A stretch of 64,000 bases of DNA, from the IMG/VR virus record IMGVR_UViG_3300005253_000487, positions 24,001 to 88,000 of that record. The stretch is one strand, 5' to 3'. Within the stretch, counting starts at the first letter, position 1. Each line of letters begins with the position of its first letter. The notes under the pieces are model-generated. The model ran no database searches, had not been told where the DNA came from, and worked only from the letters and a program-made list of their open reading frames with translations. Source of the stretch: a virus. Below, one piece after another: positions 1 to 7,085 of the stretch. The position numbers and the translations under genes were made by a program.

Positions 1-1
1 A

Positions 2-178
2 GTGGCCGATGCTACAGCTAGTGTGCCTGCGGAGATTACAGGTCCCGCATTATTGGTGATGGATGTAATAACGCAGATGCAAACGGCGGGCGTGATGGCG
101 TTGCCGGTGCTAGATGAGATGCGGAACGTGGTAGGAATGATCCACTTGCATGATGCATTGAAGGCGAGGGTGATATGA
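2..178 (+). CDS. KdsD-like protein, C-terminal CBS domain (5'-truncated by window edge)
   Basis: Only the last 58 codons are inside the window. The fragment reads as the end of a CBS domain: a hydrophobic strand and helix (ALLVMDVITQMQTAGV), then LPVLDE and GMIHLHDALKARVI at the very end. This ending is typical of arabinose-5-phosphate isomerases (KdsD/GutQ family), which make the precursor of Kdo for lipopolysaccharide and carry two CBS domains after a SIS domain. The SIS part would lie upstream, so the enzyme assignment is inferred from the tail alone. It heads a cluster of glycosyltransferases and methyltransferases, which fits a role in sugar metabolism. Another CBS-domain protein is possible. 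Confidence 0.6.
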   Translation: MADATASVPAEITGPALLVMDVITQMQTAGVMALPVLDEMRNVVGMIHLHDALKARVI

Positions 179-258
179 GGTATTTTATTGGGGTAGTGTT
201 TGTTCTATTGTGGAAATGGTGGGTGGGCTTGGTAGCGTTATTTGGCATGGTGCTGTGA
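175..258 (+). CDS. tiny hydrophobic peptide (27 aa)
   Basis: An ATG overlaps the stop of the CBS gene (ATGA) and its TGA overlaps the GTG of the following glycosyltransferase (GTGA). The product is almost wholly hydrophobic and Trp/Phe/Leu/Val-rich (starts MRYFIGVVFVLLWKWW), long enough for one membrane span. The double overlap with good genes is the main support. Function unknown; it may be a small membrane peptide or only a translational coupler. Confidence 0.4.
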   Translation: MRYFIGVVFVLLWKWWVGLVALFGMVL

Positions 259-1019
259 GGTTACGTGATTTAGATCCAGGCGTCACTGTGGTATGCGTGC
301 TGCGAAGCGGCAAGGACTTTAAGCCTGCCCATGTCCGCCAGCTCTATGATGGCCTAGTAAGGTGGTGGCCGTTTCGCACCATGCCCTTCCGCTTCGAAGT
401 GCTATCTGACGTGCGCGAGGCGGACAACGACGTGCCCTTAGTCACCCCCATCCCGTTGAAGCATAATTGGCCGGGATGGTGGAGTAAGTTGGAACTCTTC
501 CGTCCGGACTTGGACTACCTTGGGGACATCCTCTACTTCGATCTCGACACGGTGGTGGTGGGTGACTTGACAGACATCGTGTTGGTCAATCAATTGACTA
601 TGCTCGATGACTTCTACAACCCAGGAATGTTGGGCAGTGGGCTGATGTATCTACCCATGGACGTGCGCCACGTGGTGTGGGACAAATGGATTAGAGACCC
701 ACGGACGCCGATGATGCGCGTGCGGGGGGACCAAGAGTTTATAGGCGGGGCGTTTGGGTATGACCGTCCGCGTCGGTGGCAGCGCTTACTCCCTGGGCAG
801 GTGATCAGTTACAAGGCAGACATACGTGAGCCCAAAGAGAAGACCATGCCCCAGGATGCCCGCGTCGTGTGCTTCCATGGACGTCCGCGTCCGTGGCAAG
901 TTACATTACCTAGAGGAGGGGGACAGCATGAAGCACATACCCAACGTCCCTCGCGCAGGTCTGCTTGTAAGACATCCGCCGTAAAGGGAAGTGGGTGCCT
1001 GCGTGAAACACAAGACTGA
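255..1019 (+). CDS. glycosyltransferase, GT8-like
   Basis: This 254-residue protein would transfer a sugar from a nucleotide sugar in the cytoplasm. The key motif is YFDLDTVVVGDL at about residues 95-106, a DxD metal/nucleotide-sugar site as in GT8 (glycogenin-like) enzymes. It is preceded by a beta strand (VTVVCVLRSG) at the N-terminus and followed by a GDQEFIGGAF segment and the terminal VCFHGRPRPW motif. The GTG at 255 is chosen because it overlaps the upstream TGA and starts just before the first beta strand. The last ~35 residues after HGRPRPWQV are Arg/Gln-rich and look unlike the rest, so a small frameshift near the end is possible. Target sugar unknown. Confidence 0.75.
   Translation: MRLRDLDPGVTVVCVLRSGKDFKPAHVRQLYDGLVRWWPFRTMPFRFEVLSDVREADNDVPLVTPIPLKHNWPGWWSKLELFRPDLDYLGDILYFDLDTVVVGDLTDIVLVNQLTMLDDFYNPGMLGSGLMYLPMDVRHVVWDKWIRDPRTPMMRVRGDQEFIGGAFGYDRPRRWQRLLPGQVISYKADIREPKEKTMPQDARVVCFHGRPRPWQVTLPRGGGQHEAHTQRPSRRSACKTSAVKGSGCLRETQD
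928..984 (+). CDS. possible 18-residue peptide
   Basis: An ATG follows a strong ribosome binding site (GAGGAGG at about 912-918) and opens an 18-codon frame ending at TAA, inside the 3' end of the glycosyltransferase. The strong site suggests ribosomes load here. It could instead mark a frame-shifted ending of the upstream gene. No known family. Confidence 0.25.
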   Translation: MKHIPNVPRAGLLVRHPP

Positions 1020-1437
1020 AGGGTGGGACGGCAACCCGGCGCGGATATTGCGGAGCTGGTTGAAGGAACAAGGCTTCACTATAGACCAGGCCCTTGCAGA
1101 GTACTTCGATGAGATGGAACGTTACTGCGATGAGCTGGTGGACATACCTGTGGAGACATACTGGAATGGGGAGAGGACGGAGTGTACGAAGGTAAGGGTG
1201 GTGGTTGGGAAGTCTGGAGCACCAACGTGGTGGTGTGCGGAGCTGGAAGGGCAAGAGCGTAATGCGGTCAAGGTGCGCTACAATAATCAGACGTTCTACT
1301 TGGACGATGATGCGTTTCCGGAAGATGCTTTCACACAAGAACATAAGGCGGGGGCGGGTTGGCGGAAGGTAACGGAGGGGCATGGGTGCCCGGACTACTA
1401 CCACGCAGAGTTACCTGTGAAGTGGGAAGTGCACTAG
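991..1437 (+). CDS. hypothetical protein (148 aa)
   Basis: I do not recognise this protein. It is acidic, with an N-terminal helical part (about residues 12-50, rich in Glu/Asp) and a beta-rich middle (TKVRVVVGKSG, AVKVRYNNQTFYLDDD) that could be a small barrel such as an SH3-like fold. GTG codons at 991 and 1003 are both possible starts; AAAGGGAA just upstream favours 991. Its TAG overlaps the GTG of the next methyltransferase, so the two are likely translated together. Confidence 0.65.
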   Translation: MGACVKHKTEGWDGNPARILRSWLKEQGFTIDQALAEYFDEMERYCDELVDIPVETYWNGERTECTKVRVVVGKSGAPTWWCAELEGQERNAVKVRYNNQTFYLDDDAFPEDAFTQEHKAGAGWRKVTEGHGCPDYYHAELPVKWEVH

Positions 1438-2036
1438 TGAGTAACCGAACGGCAGTGCTTCGTACGGACGCCGTGCTTAATCGCATCCGCTCGCGCCCCA
1501 GCCCAGTGGGTGTAGAGGTGGGAGTGTTCCAGGGTAGGATGTCTGCTGTGCTGCTTCGTGGTCATCCAGGGTTGCGACTCTACATGGTAGACAATTGGTT
1601 GCCAATGACTGCGCAACCTGTGGCATACGTAGCGTCCAAGGACTATCATGCTAGGCTAGATGAGAGTAGGCAGTATGGAAACAAGACACAGGCGCTTAAG
1701 GTGGTGCAACGGTACCGAGGACGTGCTATCCTATTGCATCAGACCTCGGTGCAAGCGGCGATGGGTTTCGAGGATGGACAATGTGACTTCGTGTTCCTGG
1801 ATGCAGACCACAGTTATGAAGGCGTGAAGGCGGACCTCGAAGCGTGGTGGCCTAAGGTAGCTTTTGGTGGGTGGTTATGTGGGCATGATTATTACAATGC
1901 GGAGCAAGAGGCGCGGAGTAGGGGTGCGGGGCAATGCTTCGGCGTGCGTGTTGCGGTGGATGAAGCGGCAGTGAGTATGGGTTGGGCAGTACAGAAGGAC
2001 GCAGACGGCACGTGGTTTGTGCAGAAAGAAGAGTGA
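1437..2036 (+). CDS. class I SAM-dependent methyltransferase (Methyltransf_24 type)
   Basis: This 199-residue protein has the order of a class I methyltransferase: motif I GVEVGVFQGRMSAVLL (about residues 22-37), an acidic post-motif in LYMVDNW, and DFVFLDADHSYEGVKADL (about 120-137) followed by a GGWLCGHDYY segment. The FLDADH and GHDY pair is typical of Methyltransf_24 proteins, many of which act on sugars or small molecules in surface polysaccharide clusters. The GTG at 1437 overlaps the upstream TAG. Neighbouring glycosyltransferases suggest a sugar or surface substrate, but this is inference. Confidence 0.8.
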   Translation: MSNRTAVLRTDAVLNRIRSRPSPVGVEVGVFQGRMSAVLLRGHPGLRLYMVDNWLPMTAQPVAYVASKDYHARLDESRQYGNKTQALKVVQRYRGRAILLHQTSVQAAMGFEDGQCDFVFLDADHSYEGVKADLEAWWPKVAFGGWLCGHDYYNAEQEARSRGAGQCFGVRVAVDEAAVSMGWAVQKDADGTWFVQKEE

Positions 2037-2073
2037 TGCGGGAGACCGCGCAATGAAGAAAGTAAAAGTGTAA

Positions 2074-2136
2074 ATGACCATTCACCTGGCTCATGACTCA
2101 TCTAACCGCGCGCCGGAAAGGAGTACAGAGTCATGA
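2074..2136 (+). CDS. possible 20-residue leader peptide
   Basis: A 20-codon frame in the 96-base gap ends with TGA overlapping the ATG of the next gene (ATGA at 2133). The product is polar and has no recognisable motif. Its own ribosome binding site is weak. It may only couple translation to the next gene. Confidence 0.2.
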   Translation: MTIHLAHDSSNRAPERSTES

Positions 2137-2423
2137 AGACGTACCGTAAGACATACGTGGTCCTTGAGAAAGGGGATCACCTGGAGGTGGGTTGTGGTGA
2201 CGTCACGTTGCAAATTGAGATGGACCAGTTGGGAGCACTTGTGGAAGTGAGAGCCCAGCGTCCAGCAACGGACGGGCGTTTCATGTTGGCATCCTGTAGC
2301 ATATTGGACAGTGGTGGAGAAACGCGGAATCATTTGGTTCGTGTCAATGGCGTTCTAAGTCTCTCTCCCATTGCGGATTCGTGTAAGCTTGGTGCCGAGG
2401 TTGTAGGTTCAACTCGTCGTTAA
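2133..2423 (+). CDS. hypothetical protein (96 aa)
   Basis: Not recognised. It is a small, probably beta-rich protein (KTYVVLEKGDHLEVGCGDVT at the start). A good ribosome binding site (AAAGGAG at about 2116-2122) supports the ATG at 2133. No membrane span or metal motif is evident. It sits between two methyltransferase genes. Confidence 0.6.
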   Translation: MKTYRKTYVVLEKGDHLEVGCGDVTLQIEMDQLGALVEVRAQRPATDGRFMLASCSILDSGGETRNHLVRVNGVLSLSPIADSCKLGAEVVGSTRR

Positions 2424-2493
2424 CTTAGACTCGGGCGTGAGCGGTTAAGTAGATCATGAGACCAGGTGAATGGTTATTTGGAAAGAGGGGTAG

Positions 2494-3039
2494 ATGAAGA
2501 AGCCTAAGAAGAAGACTGGACTGCTCCGCCATACCCTACCACGTCCGAAGGGTGTTATCGAGTGTGACGTGGTGATGGATGTAGGTGCAGGCATCCGTCC
2601 GTTCAATTGGTATAAACCGAAGCACCACGTTTGCATTGAGCCTTATGAGCCGTACTGCGAACTCCTCGAGGCGGCCCAGTTTGAGGTGTATCAGATGACG
2701 GCTGTGGAAGCATTGGACCTGCTTATGTTTGATCGCATCGACGCTGTGTACCTCTTGGATGTGATCGAGCACATGGAGAAGGAGCCTGCACTCCATGTCC
2801 TCGAGCAGGCGAAGGCGATGGCAAGGGTGCAAGTGGTCATCTATACGCCTTGGGGCTTCATGGAGCAGACGAAAGATGGTTGGGGGTTGGGTGGGCATAG
2901 CTGGCAGACGCATCGCAGTGGTTGGCTGCCCGAGGAGTTCACAGCAGCGGATGGATGGACCACGCAATCGTTCCGTCCGGATCGTCATCCACATCCACAA
3001 GGATTGTATGCCATATGGGACAATACTACTCAGAACTAA
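2494..3039 (+). CDS. class I SAM-dependent methyltransferase
   Basis: This 181-residue protein carries VVMDVGAGIRPFNWY (motif I, about residues 26-40), an acidic residue after HHVCIEPYEPY (motif II) and the strand YLLDVIEHMEKEPAL (about 85-99), the LLDVIEH form being a hallmark of the Methyltransf_11/23 group. A PWGFMEQ and HRSGW segment may hold the substrate. The last 25 bases overlap the start of the radical SAM gene, so the two are probably coupled. Confidence 0.8.
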   Translation: MKKPKKKTGLLRHTLPRPKGVIECDVVMDVGAGIRPFNWYKPKHHVCIEPYEPYCELLEAAQFEVYQMTAVEALDLLMFDRIDAVYLLDVIEHMEKEPALHVLEQAKAMARVQVVIYTPWGFMEQTKDGWGLGGHSWQTHRSGWLPEEFTAADGWTTQSFRPDRHPHPQGLYAIWDNTTQN

Positions 3040-4091
3040 AAGCGGCATGGCACATTGATCGCATCGCACAGCTACGCGCAGGGGAGCAGATCGCCCCGGT
3101 GGAGCTTCAATTCATTCTCTCTGATCTATGTAACCAGGCCTGTCACTTCTGTGCCTACCGTGCGGAAGCTGGTCTCTCCTCTGAAGGTTTCGTGGAGTGG
3201 GAAGATGGGAAGCGCAACCATAATCCTAACCGCATGATTGGGCGGGACAAGGCCTTGGAGATTTTGGACGATGCGGCGCGTATGGGGGTTCGGAGTATTA
3301 TCTTTACCGGCGGTGGTGAACCAACAGTGCATCCAAACCATTTGGAGATCTTCCAACATGCACTTGACTTGGGTCTCGAGTGCTCACTCAATACCAATGG
3401 TATTCTGTTGCGAAAGGGATGGGAAGAGGTGTTGAGCAGATTTACGTATGTGCGTTTCTCAATTGATGCGGGTACGGCGGATGAGTACGCTGCTATACGG
3501 CGTGTGCCTTCCGAACAATACCAGTGTGCTCTTACTAACCTGGCGCAGGTTGTGGAGGTGTGTGCTCTGCGGAGTTGTGTGGTAGGGGCGGGATATGTTG
3601 TAACACCGGAGAATTATAAGAATCTAGTGGAAGGGGTGCGTGCTATTCGTGCAACTCAGGCGCAGTACGTGAGGCTCGCTTCCATGCAATCTACCGCCCA
3701 GGGCGCGCCGTTTGCTCATGTGCTTTCCGAGGTACATCACTACTTGCATCTGGCGAAGGGGGAGGCGACGTCGGATTTTGAGGTTATTGATTTATTCGAT
3801 TTGGTCTTGGGACGTACACCCGCTGAATCCTTGTGCGGGATGCAGCATTTTGTGCTCTATATTGGTGGTAACCTCAGGGTCTATCGCTGTTGTTATACAG
3901 CGTATACGCAGCTTGGTGAGATTGGGGATCTACGTGAGCAATCCTTTGGTGATTGGTTCAAGAGCACTGCGAAGAAAGAAGCTATAGCAACGTTTGACGC
4001 AAGGGCGTGTGCGGTATGCCCACTTGAGCATAAGAACGAGACAATCAGATACATGGTTAATCAAAATCCTTCACACGTCAACTTCGTTTAA
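3015..4091 (+). CDS. radical SAM/SPASM domain protein
   Basis: The 358-residue product has the radical SAM cluster motif CNQACHFCAY (CX3CX2C, about residues 37-46), the GGGEPTVHP glycine-rich SAM motif (about 99-107), and a C-terminal SPASM-like region (CGMQHFVLYIGGN, YRCC, GDLREQSFGDWF, RACAVCP). Such enzymes make radical changes to peptides, sugars or small molecules using auxiliary iron-sulphur clusters. I chose ATG 3015 because it lies just before the conserved part; upstream codons overlap the methyltransferase. Adjacent glycosyltransferases and methyltransferases suggest work on a glycan or glycosylated molecule; no precursor peptide gene is obvious. Substrate unknown. Confidence 0.85.
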   Translation: MGQYYSELKAAWHIDRIAQLRAGEQIAPVELQFILSDLCNQACHFCAYRAEAGLSSEGFVEWEDGKRNHNPNRMIGRDKALEILDDAARMGVRSIIFTGGGEPTVHPNHLEIFQHALDLGLECSLNTNGILLRKGWEEVLSRFTYVRFSIDAGTADEYAAIRRVPSEQYQCALTNLAQVVEVCALRSCVVGAGYVVTPENYKNLVEGVRAIRATQAQYVRLASMQSTAQGAPFAHVLSEVHHYLHLAKGEATSDFEVIDLFDLVLGRTPAESLCGMQHFVLYIGGNLRVYRCCYTAYTQLGEIGDLREQSFGDWFKSTAKKEAIATFDARACAVCPLEHKNETIRYMVNQNPSHVNFV

Positions 4092-4105
4092 GGAAGGGAG
4101 CCTTT

Positions 4106-4435
4106 ATGTATCGTCGAACATGGTTAGGAAACATACTATTGGCATTGGTGGGTTGGTGGACAGGCCTTACCATTCGTCCACCATCGGCACCCGTTGTGAA
4201 GAAGCAGACAGTGCACGTAACAATACAGGCCCTAGGGGCAGAGAAGCTCCAGGCGACGTTGGAAGCTGCGGCCTCTACTAGCATCCGCGTGGCCATAGGT
4301 AGGTATCCGACAGCGGCAGAGATGACGATGGAGGAAGTAGACCTCAGCGGCAAGTCAATCTATTGGGGCAGCAAGCTCCCGCTGCCGATCGGTCCGGGGG
4401 AAACGGTATACGCGAGAGCGCAGGCCTACAAGTGA
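4106..4435 (+). CDS. small membrane-anchored hypothetical protein (109 aa)
   Basis: Residues about 6-22 (WLGNILLALVGWWTGLT) form one membrane span or uncleaved signal anchor, with an Arg-rich start that places the remaining ~85 residues outside the cytoplasm. The rest is Ala/Thr-rich with likely beta structure. A good AAGGAAGGGAG site precedes it. The stop overlaps the GTG of the GT2 gene. Not recognised. Confidence 0.6.
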   Translation: MYRRTWLGNILLALVGWWTGLTIRPPSAPVVKKQTVHVTIQALGAEKLQATLEAAASTSIRVAIGRYPTAAEMTMEEVDLSGKSIYWGSKLPLPIGPGETVYARAQAYK

Positions 4436-5148
4436 AATATTCCGTCTGTGTGCCTTACTGGAAGCGCCAAGGGGCGCTGGATAAGATGGTGGAACAGTAC
4501 GACCGCCTGTATTCGGACTTTGACCTCGAGTACTCGATTTGCGATGATGGATCACCTAAGCCTGCAATAGTGCCACGCATGACGCGGAGTGGACGACTGT
4601 GTGTTATGACAAGACTTTCGGAGAAGAAGCACGCGTTGAACCCGTGCGTGCCCATCAACAAGGCGGTGGAGAAGTCGACGGGGGACATCATCATCCTAAC
4701 GAATGCGGAGGTGGTACACCTAGAGGCCATCTTGCCTGAGATGCGTGGGTTGTTGACAGACGCCACGTCCTATGTGATAGCACGGTGTTGGGACACGCGG
4801 GGGAAGTGGATAGCAGGTCCGGAGACGGACTACTCCATACATGGTCCGCGGGAGCCCTGTCCACCTGGCGGACACATGCACTTCTTGACCATGCTGCGGC
4901 GGGAATTGTGGGAGGCGGCGGGTGGGTTCGATGAGGAGTATCGTAACGGGCAGGGCTGTGATGACAACGATTGGTTGTGGCGTCTATACGCTGTGGGCGC
5001 CCAATTCAAGACAACGCTTGGGCATGTGCAGCACGCTCCGAGTAAAAGTGTCCGGTGGGGCCTTCCGCACAACCGCGCTCTCTTCCATCGCAAGTGGCCC
5101 TCGGAGATGCGTACTCATCTCATTGCAGCAGGTGGAGGTTTGAGGTGA
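4432..5148 (+). CDS. family 2 glycosyltransferase
   Basis: The 238-residue protein is a GT-A fold transferase: start VKYSVCVPYWKRQG, first acidic motif SICDDGSP (about residues 38-45), ILTNAEVVHLEA in the DxD region (here N-A-E rather than D-x-D), and the C-terminal AAGGFDEEY with CDDNDWLWRLY (about 160-185), the Glyco_transf_7C-like acceptor part with the ED/DD base. The GTG at 4432 overlaps the stop of the membrane protein. Probably cytoplasmic, adding one sugar; donor and acceptor unknown. Confidence 0.85.
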   Translation: MKYSVCVPYWKRQGALDKMVEQYDRLYSDFDLEYSICDDGSPKPAIVPRMTRSGRLCVMTRLSEKKHALNPCVPINKAVEKSTGDIIILTNAEVVHLEAILPEMRGLLTDATSYVIARCWDTRGKWIAGPETDYSIHGPREPCPPGGHMHFLTMLRRELWEAAGGFDEEYRNGQGCDDNDWLWRLYAVGAQFKTTLGHVQHAPSKSVRWGLPHNRALFHRKWPSEMRTHLIAAGGGLR

Positions 5149-5152
5149 AGGG

Positions 5153-5365
5153 ATGACGTTTATACGCGTGGGTTACGTGGGGTTTTCATATTGCCGCTGG
5201 TATCAGCCGGCGCTCGGCCTCACGAGATGGTGGCTCCCGACCTTCCGGATCTACCGATCGCTGTGGCTGGGAAAACTGGAGATCAGACTGTACCGTCCCA
5301 CCGCCCTGCGTGCGATTGGAGCTGTAATGAGCGTGCGGAATATATGGGAGACGACAGAACAATGA
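5153..5365 (+). CDS. hypothetical aromatic-rich protein (70 aa)
   Basis: ATG lies 5 bases after the GT2 stop, with GTGAAGGG as ribosome binding site, and its TGA overlaps the ATG of the methyltransferase (ATGA at 5362). The product is rich in Trp, Tyr and Arg (RWYQPALGLTRWWLP) and basic. No family recognised; the gene spacing is the main support. Confidence 0.5.
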   Translation: MTFIRVGYVGFSYCRWYQPALGLTRWWLPTFRIYRSLWLGKLEIRLYRPTALRAIGAVMSVRNIWETTEQ

Positions 5366-6906
5366 CATTACTGGGTGGGGACTACCAGACCGCCGTGCGG
5401 ATGTCTGCAAAACTTGCAGCGATACCCTTGCCGAAGGACATGACAGGGATGCGTGTACTTGATGTTGGGTGTGATTTTGGTGCATTTTGTAAGTTGGCCA
5501 GTGACCGGGGGGCACGGGAGGTAGTAGGTGTAGACCGTGGACGCATTGTACGTGGTAAGGGTTTCGTAGACTTGGTTGCACATAACACAGCGCAAGGCTG
5601 GGAGCGGTGTACGTTTGTAGAAGCAGACTTGGGGGTGGAGTGGCCTGACTTGGGCAGTTTCGAACTGGTGCTGTGCTTCTCCCTGTATCATCACTGGTAT
5701 GGACAGTGCGCGGACCACTATCTTATTTGGCAATGGCTTGCACAACATACGGCGGCGGACGGACTATTACTGTGGGAGGGTCCGTTTAGCAGTCTGGACG
5801 GAACGGCGCGGCAGGTGACGCAACGCGTTGGTGATTACAATCGCAATGCCATCCTTGCCGCAGCCGAACAATTCTTCGACATCGAGGTGGTGGGACCAGC
5901 ACAGCATAGGGCTAATCGAGAAGTGTGGCGTGGGTTTCTGCGGAGGATGGATGTTATTACGAGTATGCGGGACGTTGAGGAGCGGCGCCGGGAAAGCCTC
6001 GGCCGCGTTCAGCGAACAGCGGATGCGCGAGGTGTACGAGATGATGGGGTGGTGGCCGTTCGCCGGCACACTGAACTTGCAGCCGAGGTGGCCAGAAGGG
6101 ACGAGGCCGAGCAACTTCGGGGAGCTGAAGCTCTTACTCGGACCCCCGCTGCGGGAAACGGAACACGACACCAAAATAGGACCGCTTCAGTGGTGGCCAG
6201 GAAAGTTAGAACTGCCGGAAGGCGACACAAGAAACGCCCTCCTGGTGCGGGGTGTACACACCGCAACCAACTACTTGGAATTAGTGACGCAGTTAGCAGT
6301 GAGATACTCGACAGACAACGGGATAAGGAACGGCGACAGGATTTGCTTTACCCATACCACGCTCTAATCTTAGGGGGTGGTCAGGGTGTGTGGGATGAAG
6401 TGTTGGCGTGGGAAGAGATGTACGGCGGGAGGTGGGACGGCCTTGTTGTAGCGGCGAATGATGTAGGCAGTCATTGGCCCCGGGCATTGGACCACTGGGT
6501 TACTCTCCATCCAAATAGACTTATCAGCTGGATAGCAATTCGCAAGAGCTACGGCTTCGTCGATGGGTTTGAGACGTGGGGTCGGCGCAAGTTGAATGCG
6601 ATTGACCATTACATCCAACCGTGGGCGGGTGGATCGAGTGGTATGCTCGCCGTCCAAGTTGCACGTCAGCTGGGATGTACGCGAGGGATATTGTGTGGGA
6701 TACCGATGACACCCTCGCCTCACTTCATAGAAAGTACGGTGCACCCGGGCACGAAGAACTGGAACGAGGTGGCGGGACATTGGCGCTCGTGGGCCCGGCA
6801 CATGAATCGTATGACGGGATGGGTGCGCTCGATGAGTGGGCGGACGGCGGACGTGTTGGGCGTACCTGACGTAGATTGGTTGTTGAGTGAAGAGGAGTGT
6901 GTGTGA
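5362..6906 (+). CDS. long frame: SAM methyltransferase domain, Arg-rich stretch, C-terminal phage domain
   Basis: One frame stays open for 514 codons. Residues 1-~200 are a methyltransferase: MRVLDVGCDFGAFCKLA (motif I), VVGVDRG (motif II), FELVLCFSLYHHWY (motif IV). Residues ~200-330 are Arg-rich and low in structure, and a DUF120 gene reads through the same DNA in another frame, so this stretch is probably not real protein. From about residue 328 (LLYPYHALILGGGQGVWDE) a plausible domain resumes in the same frame. Most likely two genes are joined because the methyltransferase lost its stop: a one-base shift near 5950 would end it at a TGA at 5976-5978. A true fusion cannot be excluded. Start ATG 5362 overlaps the upstream TGA. 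Confidence 0.6.
   Translation: MTLLGGDYQTAVRMSAKLAAIPLPKDMTGMRVLDVGCDFGAFCKLASDRGAREVVGVDRGRIVRGKGFVDLVAHNTAQGWERCTFVEADLGVEWPDLGSFELVLCFSLYHHWYGQCADHYLIWQWLAQHTAADGLLLWEGPFSSLDGTARQVTQRVGDYNRNAILAAAEQFFDIEVVGPAQHRANREVWRGFLRRMDVITSMRDVEERRRESLGRVQRTADARGVRDDGVVAVRRHTELAAEVARRDEAEQLRGAEALTRTPAAGNGTRHQNRTASVVARKVRTAGRRHKKRPPGAGCTHRNQLLGISDAVSSEILDRQRDKERRQDLLYPYHALILGGGQGVWDEVLAWEEMYGGRWDGLVVAANDVGSHWPRALDHWVTLHPNRLISWIAIRKSYGFVDGFETWGRRKLNAIDHYIQPWAGGSSGMLAVQVARQLGCTRGILCGIPMTPSPHFIESTVHPGTKNWNEVAGHWRSWARHMNRMTGWVRSMSGRTADVLGVPDVDWLLSEEECV
5951..6367 (+). CDS. DUF120 protein, CTP-dependent riboflavin kinase-like, nested in another frame
   Basis: The 138-residue product matches archaeal RibK (about 136 residues) along its length: a first strand ending RVCGTLRSGAGKASA (RibK: GxVxSGxGxG), GWWPFAGTLNLQP (the PYxGTLN motif that holds nucleotide and metal), WWPGKLELP, VHTATNYLELV (RibK TYHSSEIIEII) and GIRNGDRICF (LKDGDVIKI). 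A strong GGAGG lies 5' of ATG 5951. Archaeal RibK makes FMN from riboflavin using CTP; here the substrate could be another small polyol or sugar, since the neighbours are glycan enzymes. The gene lies wholly inside the longer open frame 5362-6906. Presence in a phage is unusual. Confidence 0.75.
   Translation: MLLRVCGTLRSGAGKASAAFSEQRMREVYEMMGWWPFAGTLNLQPRWPEGTRPSNFGELKLLLGPPLRETEHDTKIGPLQWWPGKLELPEGDTRNALLVRGVHTATNYLELVTQLAVRYSTDNGIRNGDRICFTHTTL
6343..6906 (+). CDS. probable separate gene for the C-terminal phage domain (187 aa)
   Basis: Alternative call for the last third of the frame 5362-6906. A TTG at 6343, with ACAGGA just upstream, overlaps the end of the DUF120 gene and opens a self-contained protein: ALILGGGQGVWDE (a Rossmann-like glycine turn), VVAANDVGSHWP, LDHWVTLHPNRL and GTRGILCGIPM-like segments. 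I associate this pattern with uncharacterised phage proteins found near glycosyltransferases (somewhat like DUF115), but I cannot name a function. The stop at 6906 overlaps the next GTG. Confidence 0.5.
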   Translation: MLYPYHALILGGGQGVWDEVLAWEEMYGGRWDGLVVAANDVGSHWPRALDHWVTLHPNRLISWIAIRKSYGFVDGFETWGRRKLNAIDHYIQPWAGGSSGMLAVQVARQLGCTRGILCGIPMTPSPHFIESTVHPGTKNWNEVAGHWRSWARHMNRMTGWVRSMSGRTADVLGVPDVDWLLSEEECV

Positions 6907-7085
6907 ACGACCTGGGTCTGCAATCCCTGGCATTTGCCAAGCGGTACGTGTCGTTGACAGACGCATTGATGTCCCAGGGTGTTGCCGAGGCCAAGGCGCG
7001 GGAGGAAGCGCGAGCTACGGCATTGATAATGATGTATCATGAGAATCCAGATAACCCTTGTCCTTTGTGTGGTGGTGATGCTTAG
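6903..7085 (+). CDS. small protein with C-terminal CxxC motif (60 aa)
   Basis: GTG 6903 overlaps the upstream TGA. The product is mostly helical (Ala/Glu/Arg-rich, about residues 10-45) and ends NPCPLCGGDA, a CPLCGG knuckle that may bind zinc, perhaps as a dimer since only two cysteines are present. It precedes the head protein gene and overlaps its start. Function unknown. Confidence 0.55.
   Translation: MNDLGLQSLAFAKRYVSLTDALMSQGVAEAKAREEARATALIMMYHENPDNPCPLCGGDA

Noticed and set aside
5191-5361. Longer start of the methyltransferase frame at 5191
   Set aside because: Those codons overlap the 70-residue gene at 5153-5365 in another frame; ATG 5362 with the ATGA overlap is better.
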